In this document: in pieces, positions 1-6,566 of the stretch
Position numbering within the stretch: position 1 is the first letter of the stretch
Layout: the number at the start of each line of letters is the position of its first letter
From: Lachnospiraceae bacterium
Lineage (GTDB): Bacteria; Bacillota; Clostridia; Lachnospirales; Lachnospiraceae
DNA: 9,071 bases
Assembly (NCBI GenBank): GCA_017613225.1
Contig: JAGAEH010000118.1
Location: forward strand, 1 to 9,071
Direction of reading: 5' to 3'
Position numbers and translations under genes: made by a program
The notes under the pieces: generated by a model
What the model saw: only the letters and a program-made list of their open reading frames with translations
What the model was told of the DNA's origin: nothing
Databases searched by the model: none

Positions 1-698
1 AAGGTGCAGAGATTCAGGCCCCGTTCCTTCAAAAACCGGGCGCCGGTCACCAGGGCGGAACCGTCCTTTTTCCAGACGGTGAAGTCCTTCGTGACGCCGG
101 CGTACACGGCGTCATTCATCTCATAATAGGTGCGGTTACTGCAGAAGTAGCCGTGGTAGTCCGGAGCAAAGGGCGCCAGCAGCGCGGCGGTCTCCGCCGG
201 GTCGGTCACCTGAGAAAACGTGCATAAAGAAACGTCCCCTATGCACGGTGAAAGCGTGTATAGAGAAACGTCCCCTATACACGCCTCACGGGGCAGGGTG
301 CCCTCCAGGGTGTGCCAGGCCACGTGCAGGCCGTTTTGCTCCGCCAGGGATCTGGAGGCCACGTTCTTTTCACCGGTGTACATGCGCATGGCCGGGACCT
401 TGTACTGCTTTGCCAGCTCCATGAACCGGTTCCAGATGACGCGGCCGCAGCCCTTCCGCTGCCAGTCTTTGTGCACCCGCAGGATCTCCAGCCAGGCGGC
501 GCCATCGTACTGCAGGGTAAACCGCGCGAAGCCGATGGGCAGGCCCTCCGTCTCCGCGACGATCAGCTCGCCGTGGCTGTTGTCAAAAAACAGGTCTTTT
601 ACGCCCTCCAGATACCGGTTTCCCGGAATGGCGGAGGCTTCGATCTCCAGGAGTCTGGGCAGATCTTCGATCCTTCCCTGACGGCATGTAATATTCAT
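1..698 (-). CDS. GNAT family N-acetyltransferase (3' end outside window)
   Basis: The reading frame from ATG at 698 is open for 232 codons to the window edge, so the C-terminus is missing. The protein begins MNITCRQGRIEDLPRLLEIE, a typical GNAT opening. The acetyl-CoA-binding motif A is at about residues 70-96 (LEILRVHKDWQRKGCGRVIW), with the Q/R-x-x-G-x-G/A signature as Q80-R-K-G-C-G85. The later strand-helix pair (MYTGEKNVASRSLAEQNGL, residues 106-124) fits motif B. The family transfers an acetyl group from acetyl-CoA to an amine; the substrate cannot be told. Residues 140-163 are encoded by two tandem palindromic DNA elements and form a 12-residue repeat (CIGDVSL-Y/C-T-L/F-S). After them come at least 69 more residues, so the protein is longer than a single GNAT domain and may carry a second GNAT-like half; that part is inference. 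An AAAGGAAA-like ribosome binding site (707-714) precedes the start. A divergent promoter lies just upstream. Confidence 0.85.
   Translation of the reverse strand, partial: MNITCRQGRIEDLPRLLEIEASAIPGNRYLEGVKDLFFDNSHGELIVAETEGLPIGFARFTLQYDGAAWLEILRVHKDWQRKGCGRVIWNRFMELAKQYKVPAMRMYTGEKNVASRSLAEQNGLHVAWHTLEGTLPREACIGDVSLYTLSPCIGDVSLCTFSQVTDPAETAALLAPFAPDYHGYFCSNRTYYEMNDAVYAGVTKDFTVWKKDGSALVTGARFLKERGLNLCT
219..247. repeat. Palindromic repeat, copy 1 (inside GNAT gene)
   Basis: Arms 219-226 (cgtgcata) and 240-247 (tatgcacg) are perfectly complementary over 8 bp around a 13-nt loop (aagaaacgtcccc). On the gene's strand the loop reads GGGGACGTTTCTT. The next copy follows with a 36-nt period, so the coding frame is kept. 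The form resembles REP-like dispersed palindromes with a GGGGACG-type core; that kinship is inference. Confidence 0.85.
254..284. repeat. Palindromic repeat, copy 2 (inside GNAT gene)
   Basis: Arms 254-262 (gcgtgtata) and 276-284 (tatacacgc) are complementary over 9 bp, and G263-C275 can extend the stem to 10 bp. The loop gagaaacgtcccc differs from copy 1 at one position. Relative to copy 1 the stem carries a paired change: C223/G243 becomes T259/A279, so base pairing is preserved. This suggests that the folded form, not just the sequence, has been maintained. The spacer to copy 1 is gtgaaa (248-253). Confidence 0.85.
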
Positions 699-724
699 CA
701 GTACTGTTTCCTTTCTTTTGGCCG

Positions 725-753
725 ATTATACCACATTCTGTCCCGATAGTCTT
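725..753 (-). promoter_or_regulatory. Predicted promoter of the GNAT gene
   Basis: On the minus strand an exact TATAAT (-10) lies at 730-725 and is preceded by TGG, giving an extended -10 (TGnTATAAT). With a 17-nt spacer the -35 would be AAGACT at 753-748, a weak match. The start codon is 27 nt downstream of the -10, so the leader would be about 20 nt. The -35 overlaps that of the divergent promoter. Confidence 0.55.
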
Positions 754-780
754 TTCATTACCGAAAAAACACAGTATAAT
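752..780 (+). promoter_or_regulatory. Predicted promoter of the M3 peptidase gene
   Basis: An exact TATAAT -10 is at 775-780. TTTTCA at 752-757 (4 of 6 matches to TTGACA) is a -35 with an ideal 17-nt spacer. It sits 48 nt before the chosen ATG, giving a leader of about 40 nt. The -35 box overlaps the -35 of the minus-strand promoter by two bases, so the two promoters probably compete or share control. Confidence 0.6.
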
Positions 781-817
781 CACAACAATGCTGTAAGATC
801 ATTAAATCAAGACTTTC

Positions 818-822
818 GGAGG
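818..822 (+). promoter_or_regulatory. Ribosome binding site that fixes the M3 peptidase start
   Basis: GGAGG lies 6 nt before ATG 829. This selects 829 over the in-frame TTG at 718, which lies upstream of the predicted promoter. The choice also places a signal peptide exactly at the N-terminus. Confidence 0.85.
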
Positions 823-828
823 ATTGTC

Positions 829-2706
829 ATGCGCAGACGAACCCTTTTCCGCATACTTGCGCTGCTTCTGGCGCTGATCCTGGTCAGCCAGACCGGGTGC
901 ATCTTTACCGGCTACGTTCCCGAGACCGTGCCGGCTCATTCTACTGCCGCGCCGGAGATCCCGGAGTCCACGAAGGACGCCGCCGAGACCGAAGCTCCCA
1001 CGGAACCCGCCACGGAAGCCCCTACGGAGCCTGCCACCGAGACCCCCACGGAACCTGCTACTGAAGCCCCTACGGAGCCTTCCACCCAGGAGGCCGGGGA
1101 ACAGCCTCGGATCCCGGAGTACTATCACTATGAAAAAGAAGGCTTCATGGAAAACGTCAAGAAGCTGGAGACCACCCAGGACAGTGCGGAAGCCATGGCG
1201 CTGTACGACAGCCTCTACAATGACGTAATAGAGCTGATGACCCTCCGCACGGTGGCGGAGATCACCTACGACCACGACACCACCAATACCCAGGCCTCCG
1301 ATGAGGCCAGCTACACCTACAATACGCTGATGGAATGCGGCGACGCCTTCCTGGTGGCCGTAAAGAAGCTGACGGAAGGCCCGAACAAGGACGTGTTCCT
1401 GGCCAAGGTGGGCCAGGACGCCTTCGATTCCTACAACGAATACCGGCCCATGACCGACGAGGAATTCGAGCTGCGGGAGCGGGAGGACAAGCTGGAGGAC
1501 GAATACGACGCGGTCTGGAACCGGCTGGACGATTTTGTCTACATCTACGAAGATGAGGAATGGACTTTCACCCGCCTCGGCAGCGGCGACGGCTCCGAAC
1601 TGTACTACACCAAAGGCGCCGACGCCTATTATCAGGTGTTTTACGGCATCGAGGGCGTGCTTTACCAGACGCTGGGGCCCATCTACGTGGAACTGGTGCA
1701 GATCCGGGACCGCATCGCCAAGCTGAACGAATACGACAGCTATGTGGAATATGCCTATGAAGAGGTCTACGGCCGCGACTTCGGCGCGGAGGAGGCCCAG
1801 GCCTTCTGCGACGCCGTCAAGAAGTTGGCGCCGGAGGCCTATGACGAGGTGGAGCACGGCTCCTCGTCCAGGATCAATGTCAACGCCAGCTTCAAGGCGG
1901 ATGAACTGCTGGAGAAGCTGGGGGTGGCCGCGAAGGAGATGGGGCCGGACATCTACGAGCACTATGAGTATCTGGTGAACAACAAGCTCTACGACATCGG
2001 TTCGGAGGAGGAGCGCATCGACGCCTGCTTCTCCACCTATCTGCAGAGCACGGAGACTCCCTTCATCTTCTGCAAGACCGGCGGGCGGTTCAGGGACTTC
2101 ACTTCCCTGACCCACGAGTTCGGCCATTTCATCAATTTCCACAATAAAAAAGAGGAGAACCCCCTCATCTGCCCCGACCGCTTCGACCTTTCTGAGATCC
2201 ACTCCAACGGTCTGGAGCTTTTGATGACCAACACCTATCCCACCATCTTCGGCACCCAGTCGGACAAGGCCGCCAAGAGCGAAGTGGCGGACGCCATAAA
2301 CGGTATTCTGGACGGCTGCCTGTACGACGAGTTCCAGCGCAGAGTCTACTCCGATCCCACCATGACCGCGGAGCAGATCAACAGCCTGTTCTACCAGCTC
2401 TGCCTGGAGTACGGCAAGGACGTGGACGGCCAGGACGTCTGCTACGACTGGATCTTCATCCCCCACAACTTCTCCAGCCCGCTGTACTATTTGAGCTACG
2501 CGGTGAGCGGCATCTCCGCCCTGGAGATCTGGAGCGTGGGGGAACGGGACGTCAGCGAAGGACTGGCGCTGTGGAAAGAAGTGCTCTCCTATTCCGACAA
2601 TGACAAGGGATACCTGGAAGTGGTCAAAGCCTGCGGGCTGCATCCCATCACCGATGCCGCGGGCGTGACAGCCGTTTTGAAAGACGCGCTGCTGTTCATC
2701 CGGTAA
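829..2706 (+). CDS. Exported lipoprotein, M3 family (oligoendopeptidase F-like) zinc metallopeptidase
   Basis: The product is 625 residues. Residues 1-23 form a lipoprotein signal peptide: MRRR, then a hydrophobic core (LFRILALLLALILV), then SQTG-C24. The -3 residue of the lipobox is Gln instead of the usual Leu, but the Cys position and the following polar stretch fit lipid anchoring. Residues 25 to about 95 are a Pro/Thr/Glu-rich spacer with four 8-residue repeats (EAPTEPAT, residues 55-86). The rest is the M3 helical catalytic domain. The HEFGH zinc motif is at residues 429-433 with E430 as the catalytic base, and the third ligand is probably E456 (in SEIHSNGLE). The family's substrate-side motif is IPHNFSSPLYYLSYA, with H546 and Tyr 553, 554 and 557. 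The enzyme should cleave short peptides outside the membrane, whereas most M3 oligopeptidases are cytosolic. It stands alone, with its own promoter. Substrate is unknown. Confidence 0.85.
   Translation: MRRRTLFRILALLLALILVSQTGCIFTGYVPETVPAHSTAAPEIPESTKDAAETEAPTEPATEAPTEPATETPTEPATEAPTEPSTQEAGEQPRIPEYYHYEKEGFMENVKKLETTQDSAEAMALYDSLYNDVIELMTLRTVAEITYDHDTTNTQASDEASYTYNTLMECGDAFLVAVKKLTEGPNKDVFLAKVGQDAFDSYNEYRPMTDEEFELREREDKLEDEYDAVWNRLDDFVYIYEDEEWTFTRLGSGDGSELYYTKGADAYYQVFYGIEGVLYQTLGPIYVELVQIRDRIAKLNEYDSYVEYAYEEVYGRDFGAEEAQAFCDAVKKLAPEAYDEVEHGSSSRINVNASFKADELLEKLGVAAKEMGPDIYEHYEYLVNNKLYDIGSEEERIDACFSTYLQSTETPFIFCKTGGRFRDFTSLTHEFGHFINFHNKKEENPLICPDRFDLSEIHSNGLELLMTNTYPTIFGTQSDKAAKSEVADAINGILDGCLYDEFQRRVYSDPTMTAEQINSLFYQLCLEYGKDVDGQDVCYDWIFIPHNFSSPLYYLSYAVSGISALEIWSVGERDVSEGLALWKEVLSYSDNDKGYLEVVKACGLHPITDAAGVTAVLKDALLFIR
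991..1086 (+). repeat. Four 24-bp tandem repeats encoding (E-A/T-P-T-E-P-A/S-T)4
   Basis: Four in-frame 24-bp units start at 991, 1015, 1039 and 1063. They encode EAPTEPAT, EAPTEPAT, ETPTEPAT and EAPTEPST. Synonymous differences between units show they are not freshly duplicated. They form the flexible cell-envelope spacer between the lipid anchor and the peptidase domain. Copy number may vary between strains. Confidence 0.9.
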
Positions 2707-2715
2707 ATAACTCCA

Positions 2716-2842
2716 TGTCATCCTGTACCGGGCTACTAAGCTCGCATTCGCTCACTAAGGGCCCAGTATGCGTCGCACGTAAGGCGCTGCAAGCACCGCC
2801 TAAGTGCTCTCGCAAAGCGCAGCGCAGCGGAGTCGAAGGATC
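2716..2842. repeat. Folded, repeat-like intergenic segment
   Basis: No gene is visible here. The left edge reads tgtcatcctg and the right edge gcagcggagtcgaaggatcc. Together these resemble the two halves of the common dispersed repeat of the form TGTCATCCTGAGCG..GTCGAAGGATC, with about 90 nt lying between them. That middle part folds into two hairpins. One pairs 2726-2733 with 2761-2768 (7 of 8 pairs). The other has an outer stem gcgctgc/gcagcgc (2784-2790 with 2819-2825) and an inner stem agcac/gtgct (2792-2796 with 2804-2808). The motif ctaag recurs at 2736, 2754 and 2800. The pairings are read directly; dispersed-repeat status is inference. Confidence 0.5.
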
Positions 2843-2856
2843 CTTTTAACACACAC

Positions 2857-2892
2857 GAAAGCGGGAACGATCATTCCGTCCCCGCTTTTTTT
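2857..2892 (+). terminator. Intrinsic terminator after the M3 peptidase gene
   Basis: Arms aagcgggaacg (2859-2869) and cgtccccgctt (2877-2887) pair with a single A-C mismatch around a 7-nt loop. A run of seven T follows (2886-2892). On the plus strand this is a standard rho-independent terminator about 150 nt after the peptidase stop codon. Read on the minus strand it follows the response-regulator stop at once but has only TTTCGT after the stem, so termination there would be weaker. It is probably shared by the two converging units. Confidence 0.8.
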
Positions 2893-3541
2893 ATTCTCTC
2901 ACCCGGTCCGCTTCACACACCACGATGCCCAGACGGGATGCCCTGGCCGCCAGTGCCGTCCGGGAGTGGATGTCCGCCCGGTCCATCAGATCGTCCAGAT
3001 AGTCTTTCACCGTATTCGGGGAGAGGTGCAGCTTCTCCCCAATCTCCCGGTTGGAACAGCCCTCCGTCAGCAGCCGAAGAATGCTCCGCTGCTGCCTGGT
3101 GAGGTTCGATACCGGCAGCCTGCCAAGGCTGATGTCCGGGGCTTTTTCCGGGTAGACCGATTCCCCGGCCATGGTCCGGTCCATCACCTCCAGCAGCGAC
3201 AGGTCGGAATAGGTCTTGAACCAGAAGCTTTCGATCCCCGCGGCCCGGGCTTTTTCCAGCCAGTCCATGTCCGCCATGGAGGTGGCGATCACCAGCTTCA
3301 CCCGGGGATACCGTTTTTTGATCTCTGCCGCCGCCGTCAGGCCGTCGGGGCCGTCCGTCATCATCACGTCCATGATGATCAGCTCCGGCAGTTCGTTTTT
3401 CCGGCACCAGTCCAGGGCGTCCCGGGCAAAGGGCAGGGACGCGGCGATCTCGTAGTTTTTAGAAGGCTTGATAAACAGCTCCATGTAGCCGCGGGAGATC
3501 ATCTCATCATCCACGATCACGACTTTTGCCGTCTTTTCCAT
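2891..3541 (-). CDS. NarL/LuxR-type response regulator
   Basis: The product is 216 residues, normal for this family. The N-terminal receiver domain (about 5-125) has the acidic pocket D11-D12, the phospho-acceptor D58 (in LIIMDVMM), T87 and K109. All positions needed for phosphorylation are present. A two-residue extension (MTDGPDG) follows D58. The C-terminal LuxR/GerE helix-turn-helix spans about 147-206, with the turn and recognition helix at SNREIGEKLHLSPNTVKDYL. The protein should dimerise on phosphorylation and act as a transcription factor; its targets are unknown, though its own operon is a reasonable guess. It is the last gene of the minus-strand cluster, 74 nt after the kinase gene, which points to that kinase as its partner. 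A GGCAGGTG stretch precedes the ATG, so the ribosome binding site is only moderate. Confidence 0.93.
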   Translation of the reverse strand: MEKTAKVVIVDDEMISRGYMELFIKPSKNYEIAASLPFARDALDWCRKNELPELIIMDVMMTDGPDGLTAAAEIKKRYPRVKLVIATSMADMDWLEKARAAGIESFWFKTYSDLSLLEVMDRTMAGESVYPEKAPDISLGRLPVSNLTRQQRSILRLLTEGCSNREIGEKLHLSPNTVKDYLDDLMDRADIHSRTALAARASRLGIVVCEADRVRE

Positions 3542-3567
3542 GTCCTGTCACCTGCCTTTCTGATCTC

Positions 3568-3611
3568 ATCATAACAAAACATATACTGTCCGTTTACCCC
3601 CCGGCCGGGGG
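3568..3611 (-). promoter_or_regulatory. GC palindrome and possible internal promoter before the response regulator
   Basis: The 74-nt gap between kinase and regulator holds a perfect palindrome, CCCCCGGCCGGGGG (about 3598-3611), just after the kinase stop codon. It has no T-run after it on the minus strand, so it is not a standard terminator. Downstream on the minus strand is TGTTATGAT (3576-3568), an extended -10-like sequence 26 nt before the ATG, with a poor -35 (TAAACG). The palindrome is certain. The promoter is a weak guess that would allow separate expression of the regulator. Confidence 0.4.
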
Positions 3612-3615
3612 TTCT

Positions 3616-4932
3616 TCACCCGTTTTCCGTGCTTTTTCCCCGATCCTCCGTCGGCAATGTGAGGGTGAGCAGAAATACCGGCCTGCTCTCCACCGTCATG
3701 GTGCCTCCTGCCGCCTCCGTCTCCCTGCGGAGCGCCGCCAGGCCGCCGGTCTCCCGGACCGGGCCGGCAGGAGGATCTCCGTTGTTGGTGACGGCGGCTT
3801 TCAGCTCGCCATTCTCTTCCGTCAGTGTCATGGTCATCCTGTCCGCCCCGGCATGGCGCGCCGCGTTGGCCGAGCACTGAAGGACGGCCTGCGTCAGGAT
3901 CTCCCGTGCCGCGCCTTTGGGCACGGCGCCTGTCACTTCCACCGTCACGCCGATCTTCGCGGCTGTCCGCAGGGCTTCTTCGAAGGGGTCCGCCACGGGG
4001 TCCGGCTGCTCCACCTCTCCCAAAAGGAAGTAATTGTTGTATTCCAGCAGGCGCAGCAGCTCCGCCTCGTCGATGTTCTCCGGGTGATCCATGTAATACT
4101 TGCCCACCAGCAGCACGTTGCCCATCTGATTGTGCACGGTCATCCGGGCATTGGTGATCTCCCGGGCCGCCACGAGGCTGCGCTCTCTTACAGCGGCCTC
4201 CCGCATGCGGGCCTGGACCTCTCTTAAGCGGTGGTTTTCGGAGGCGAGCTCCTCCGTGATCCGGTGCTGCTCGGTCATGTCCTCCGCGATGATCTGCTCA
4301 TATTCTTTTCCGTCTGCCGTGAAGGAGTCCCTGAAGAACAGCCAGGTCTCTCCTTTGGGAGTACGGACCATCAGCTGGTCCTTTCCTTCCTCACTGCCCC
4401 GCTCCCGCAGCTGTTCCAGCTTTTCCCAGAGCTTCAGGGCGTTGTTCAGCGGCTCTTTTGTCAGCGTCCGGCACAGGCCGTCCATCTTCAGATTTGCCAG
4501 CAGAACGGTGCCGTCCGGCTCGCAGACGCAGATCGCGGCAGGCAGATAGTTCACCGTCTCCCGGATCACGTCTGGCGTCAGGTGGGAACGGCGGTAGCGC
4601 AAAACTCCGGCGATCCCGAAGGCCAGCGCCGCCGTCAGCAGGATCTCCGCCCCCAGATACACGCCCCAGGGAAGGGCGAAAAGCCATTGCTCAAACGCGG
4701 TAAGAGGGTAGGGCTTCGGCGTCGACAAAAACAGGACTGCGCAGTCCATCAGGGCCGTATACACAAAGAAACCTGCCAAAAACTGCATAAATGCCGGAAT
4801 CAGCACGCTTTTGCCCCGTCCCTGGTGCAGCATGATGACAAGGACGGCGATCTGGCCGATCATCAGCGTCAGGGAGATCAGGCAGACAAGATACCAGGGG
4901 AAGGACCCCGCAGCGCTTTGGATGCTGCTCAT
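3616..4932 (-). CDS. Membrane sensor histidine kinase (PAS-like, atypical DHp, HATPase)
   Basis: The product is 438 residues. There are three predicted membrane helices at about 14-36, 46-70 and 88-111. A PAS-like region covers about 117-222 (NYLPAAICVCEPDGTVLLAN at its start, ending in AEDMTEQHR), then a short coiled coil. The candidate phospho-acceptor is H267 in ARMTVHNQMGNVLL; the residue after it is Asn where Asp or Glu is usual. The ATP-binding domain shows an N box (CSANAARHA, N356), a G1 box (VTNNGDPP, N383-N-G385) and a G2 box (GGLAALRRETEAAGG, 396-410). It should autophosphorylate and pass phosphate to the adjacent response regulator. Its ATG overlaps the sensor stop codon (ATGA), implying translational coupling. 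A GGGAGG ribosome binding site lies 6 nt before the start. Confidence 0.88.
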   Translation of the reverse strand: MSSIQSAAGSFPWYLVCLISLTLMIGQIAVLVIMLHQGRGKSVLIPAFMQFLAGFFVYTALMDCAVLFLSTPKPYPLTAFEQWLFALPWGVYLGAEILLTAALAFGIAGVLRYRRSHLTPDVIRETVNYLPAAICVCEPDGTVLLANLKMDGLCRTLTKEPLNNALKLWEKLEQLRERGSEEGKDQLMVRTPKGETWLFFRDSFTADGKEYEQIIAEDMTEQHRITEELASENHRLREVQARMREAAVRERSLVAAREITNARMTVHNQMGNVLLVGKYYMDHPENIDEAELLRLLEYNNYFLLGEVEQPDPVADPFEEALRTAAKIGVTVEVTGAVPKGAAREILTQAVLQCSANAARHAGADRMTMTLTEENGELKAAVTNNGDPPAGPVRETGGLAALRRETEAAGGTMTVESRPVFLLTLTLPTEDRGKSTENG

Positions 4933-6566
4933 GCCTTACCTCCCCCCGTGAGTGAAAGCCGCAGGATCAGCTGGCCTTCTTCCATCTTCTGCTCCGCTTT
5001 CACAGGCAGTTCCGGGGTCCGGAAGGGACCCTCCACGTCTGCCAGGAAAAGCAGCTCCGTATCACTTAAGCGCACCCATAGTTCTTTAGTCCTGTCAAGC
5101 AGTGCCTCGATCACGGTCTCATAACTGTCATAGAGCGCCATGGCCTCTTCGCAGGGGAATTCCCGCTCCGCCTCGGAATCCACCGACGCGGTGATCCCGC
5201 AGTATTTCAGATAATGAGCCGGTTCCCGCAGCGCGGAAACGATCTCCCCCGCGCTGATGGTCTTCCGTTCGGAGCGCATCAGGACAAAATTGGCCCTGCG
5301 CTTGACGCAGGCCGTCAGCACCAGGATCTTCGCGGCCTGGTCCCGGAAGGCCGGAGTGCCGGGCTTTGCGGCAGCCAGCAGCTCCGATATCTTCTTTTGG
5401 GCAGGGTAGACTTCCCTGGCGGCGCTTTCGTACAGGCGTCCCCGCTCTTCCACCTCCGCCTTTTCCCGGATCAGTTCCTGCTCTCTTTCAATGAGCCGGT
5501 TCTCCTCCGCCAGCAGCTCGTTGGCCTCCTGAAGCTCCTCGTTCATCCGGTTCAGGCTGCTCTCGTCCTCTGTGAAAAAGGTATAGCCCGCCCGGACAGG
5601 CATGCCCTGCAGCCTGGTATCCGGGTCAGGATAGATCGGCGCAGCCAGGGCAGCCTTCAGCTGATCCGCCGCGGCCCGGACCGGCACGGCGGTGGCCCAG
5701 ACCGGCGAAAGCGCCTTGTCCGTTATGATCACCGGCAGATCCAGCTGCGCGAAAAAGCCGGGATAGTTTTCGTTGTAAGGGATCCAGCGGTTCCTGATGC
5801 ACTTTTCAAAGATCGCCAGCATGAAGATCACATGGATGCCCGGCATCCGGTAGGGCATGGGAATGTCGAAGCGGTCGACCACCGTGTAGAGGATGAACAC
5901 CGCGATCCAGAGCGCCGCGATCAGGAGCATCTCCCTTCTCCTGCGGGGACTGGTCCTGCCCGCTCTTTGCAGCAGAATGACCCCGGCCGCCACTGTGAGG
6001 CCGATCCAGCCGTAGGCCAGATAGAAGGTCAGTCCGTAGGTGTAAGTTCCCGCCAGCACGCTGAAGGCCGCAGGATCTATGGTGGGCTGGTAGACCAGAT
6101 GGTGCAGGTCATTTGTCACAAATAACAGGGACAGCGCGGCCGCAGGGATCAGCAGCCACCGCTCGCTCCACCGGCTCTCCCCTTTGTCTCTGCGGCTGAT
6201 GCAGATGCAGGCCATCAAAAACAGCGTGGGGATCAGTGTCAGGGGCACGTAGTAGAAGTAGATGAACAGGCGCTTCAGCAGCGCGGAAGACAGTACGATC
6301 CGGTAGACGGTGGCCCGGAAACTCAGGTAAAAGATCGTAAGGACCGCCGCCGTGATCATGTAACGCCGGGTGGCGGAAGGCAGCAGCCTCTGGTACAGGG
6401 ACTGGATCCAGAACAGCAGAAGCCCCGCGTAGATGGCGATGTTCAGGCAGAACATGAAGGTGTCGAACAGGGTGATCCGCGTGCGGGTCAGGGTGTTTGC
6501 CGCCCCGGCAAGCAAAAAGAAGGCGATGAACAGCCGTGTCTGCCGTTTCTGTCTGTCAGTAGACAT
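4929..6566 (-). CDS. 7TM sensor with degenerate histidine-kinase-like tail
   Basis: The product is 545 residues. Seven to eight hydrophobic segments fill residues 12-255 (about 12-26, 37-59, 70-88, 100-123, 136-157, 174-199, 213-231, perhaps 241-255), like the 7TM N-terminal region of Clostridia histidine kinases. A PAS-like segment follows (about 268-333, DLPVIITDKAL), then a strong coiled coil (about 336-376). The helix where a DHp histidine would be expected (RLYESAAREVYPAQKKISELL, 378-398) has no histidine. The tail (about 410-545) has no N, G1 or G2 box. It therefore looks like a sensor subunit without kinase activity that acts through the kinase encoded next, with which it overlaps by 4 nt. 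The start is well fixed: AAGGAGG at 6580-6574, 7 nt before the ATG. It lies 33 nt after purL. Ligand is unknown. The non-catalytic status is read from motif absence only. Confidence 0.8.
   Translation of the reverse strand: MSTDRQKRQTRLFIAFFLLAGAANTLTRTRITLFDTFMFCLNIAIYAGLLLFWIQSLYQRLLPSATRRYMITAAVLTIFYLSFRATVYRIVLSSALLKRLFIYFYYVPLTLIPTLFLMACICISRRDKGESRWSERWLLIPAAALSLLFVTNDLHHLVYQPTIDPAAFSVLAGTYTYGLTFYLAYGWIGLTVAAGVILLQRAGRTSPRRRREMLLIAALWIAVFILYTVVDRFDIPMPYRMPGIHVIFMLAIFEKCIRNRWIPYNENYPGFFAQLDLPVIITDKALSPVWATAVPVRAAADQLKAALAAPIYPDPDTRLQGMPVRAGYTFFTEDESSLNRMNEELQEANELLAEENRLIEREQELIREKAEVEERGRLYESAAREVYPAQKKISELLAAAKPGTPAFRDQAAKILVLTACVKRRANFVLMRSERKTISAGEIVSALREPAHYLKYCGITASVDSEAEREFPCEEAMALYDSYETVIEALLDRTKELWVRLSDTELLFLADVEGPFRTPELPVKAEQKMEEGQLILRLSLTGGGKA

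Noticed and set aside
219..284. CRISPR array
   Set aside because: There are only two units, spaced by 6 nt, each a self-complementary hairpin within a coding frame. No unique spacers and no cas genes are present.
718..828. N-terminal extension of the peptidase from TTG 718
   Set aside because: It would begin upstream of the predicted promoter, has no ribosome binding site and would bury the signal peptide. ATG 829 has GGAGG at ideal spacing.
802..2721. 639-codon open frame on the minus strand, opposite the peptidase gene
   Set aside because: It mirrors the codon positions of the M3 gene, has low-complexity Leu/Val/Gly/Arg-rich composition and no family motif. The plus strand has a signal peptide, HEFGH and a ribosome binding site. 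Long antisense frames are common where third positions are G/C-rich.
2859..2887. Relation of the terminator stem to the GNAT palindromes because both contain GGGGACG on the minus strand
   Set aside because: The shared string is only seven bases and the rest of the stems differ, so chance is sufficient.
2804..3574. 256-codon plus-strand frame opposite the response regulator
   Set aside because: It runs through the intrinsic terminator and is antisense to an intact receiver plus HTH protein.
4231..5124. 297-codon plus-strand frame spanning the kinase/sensor overlap
   Set aside because: It is antisense to two well-supported genes, with Gln/Arg/His-rich composition and no motif.
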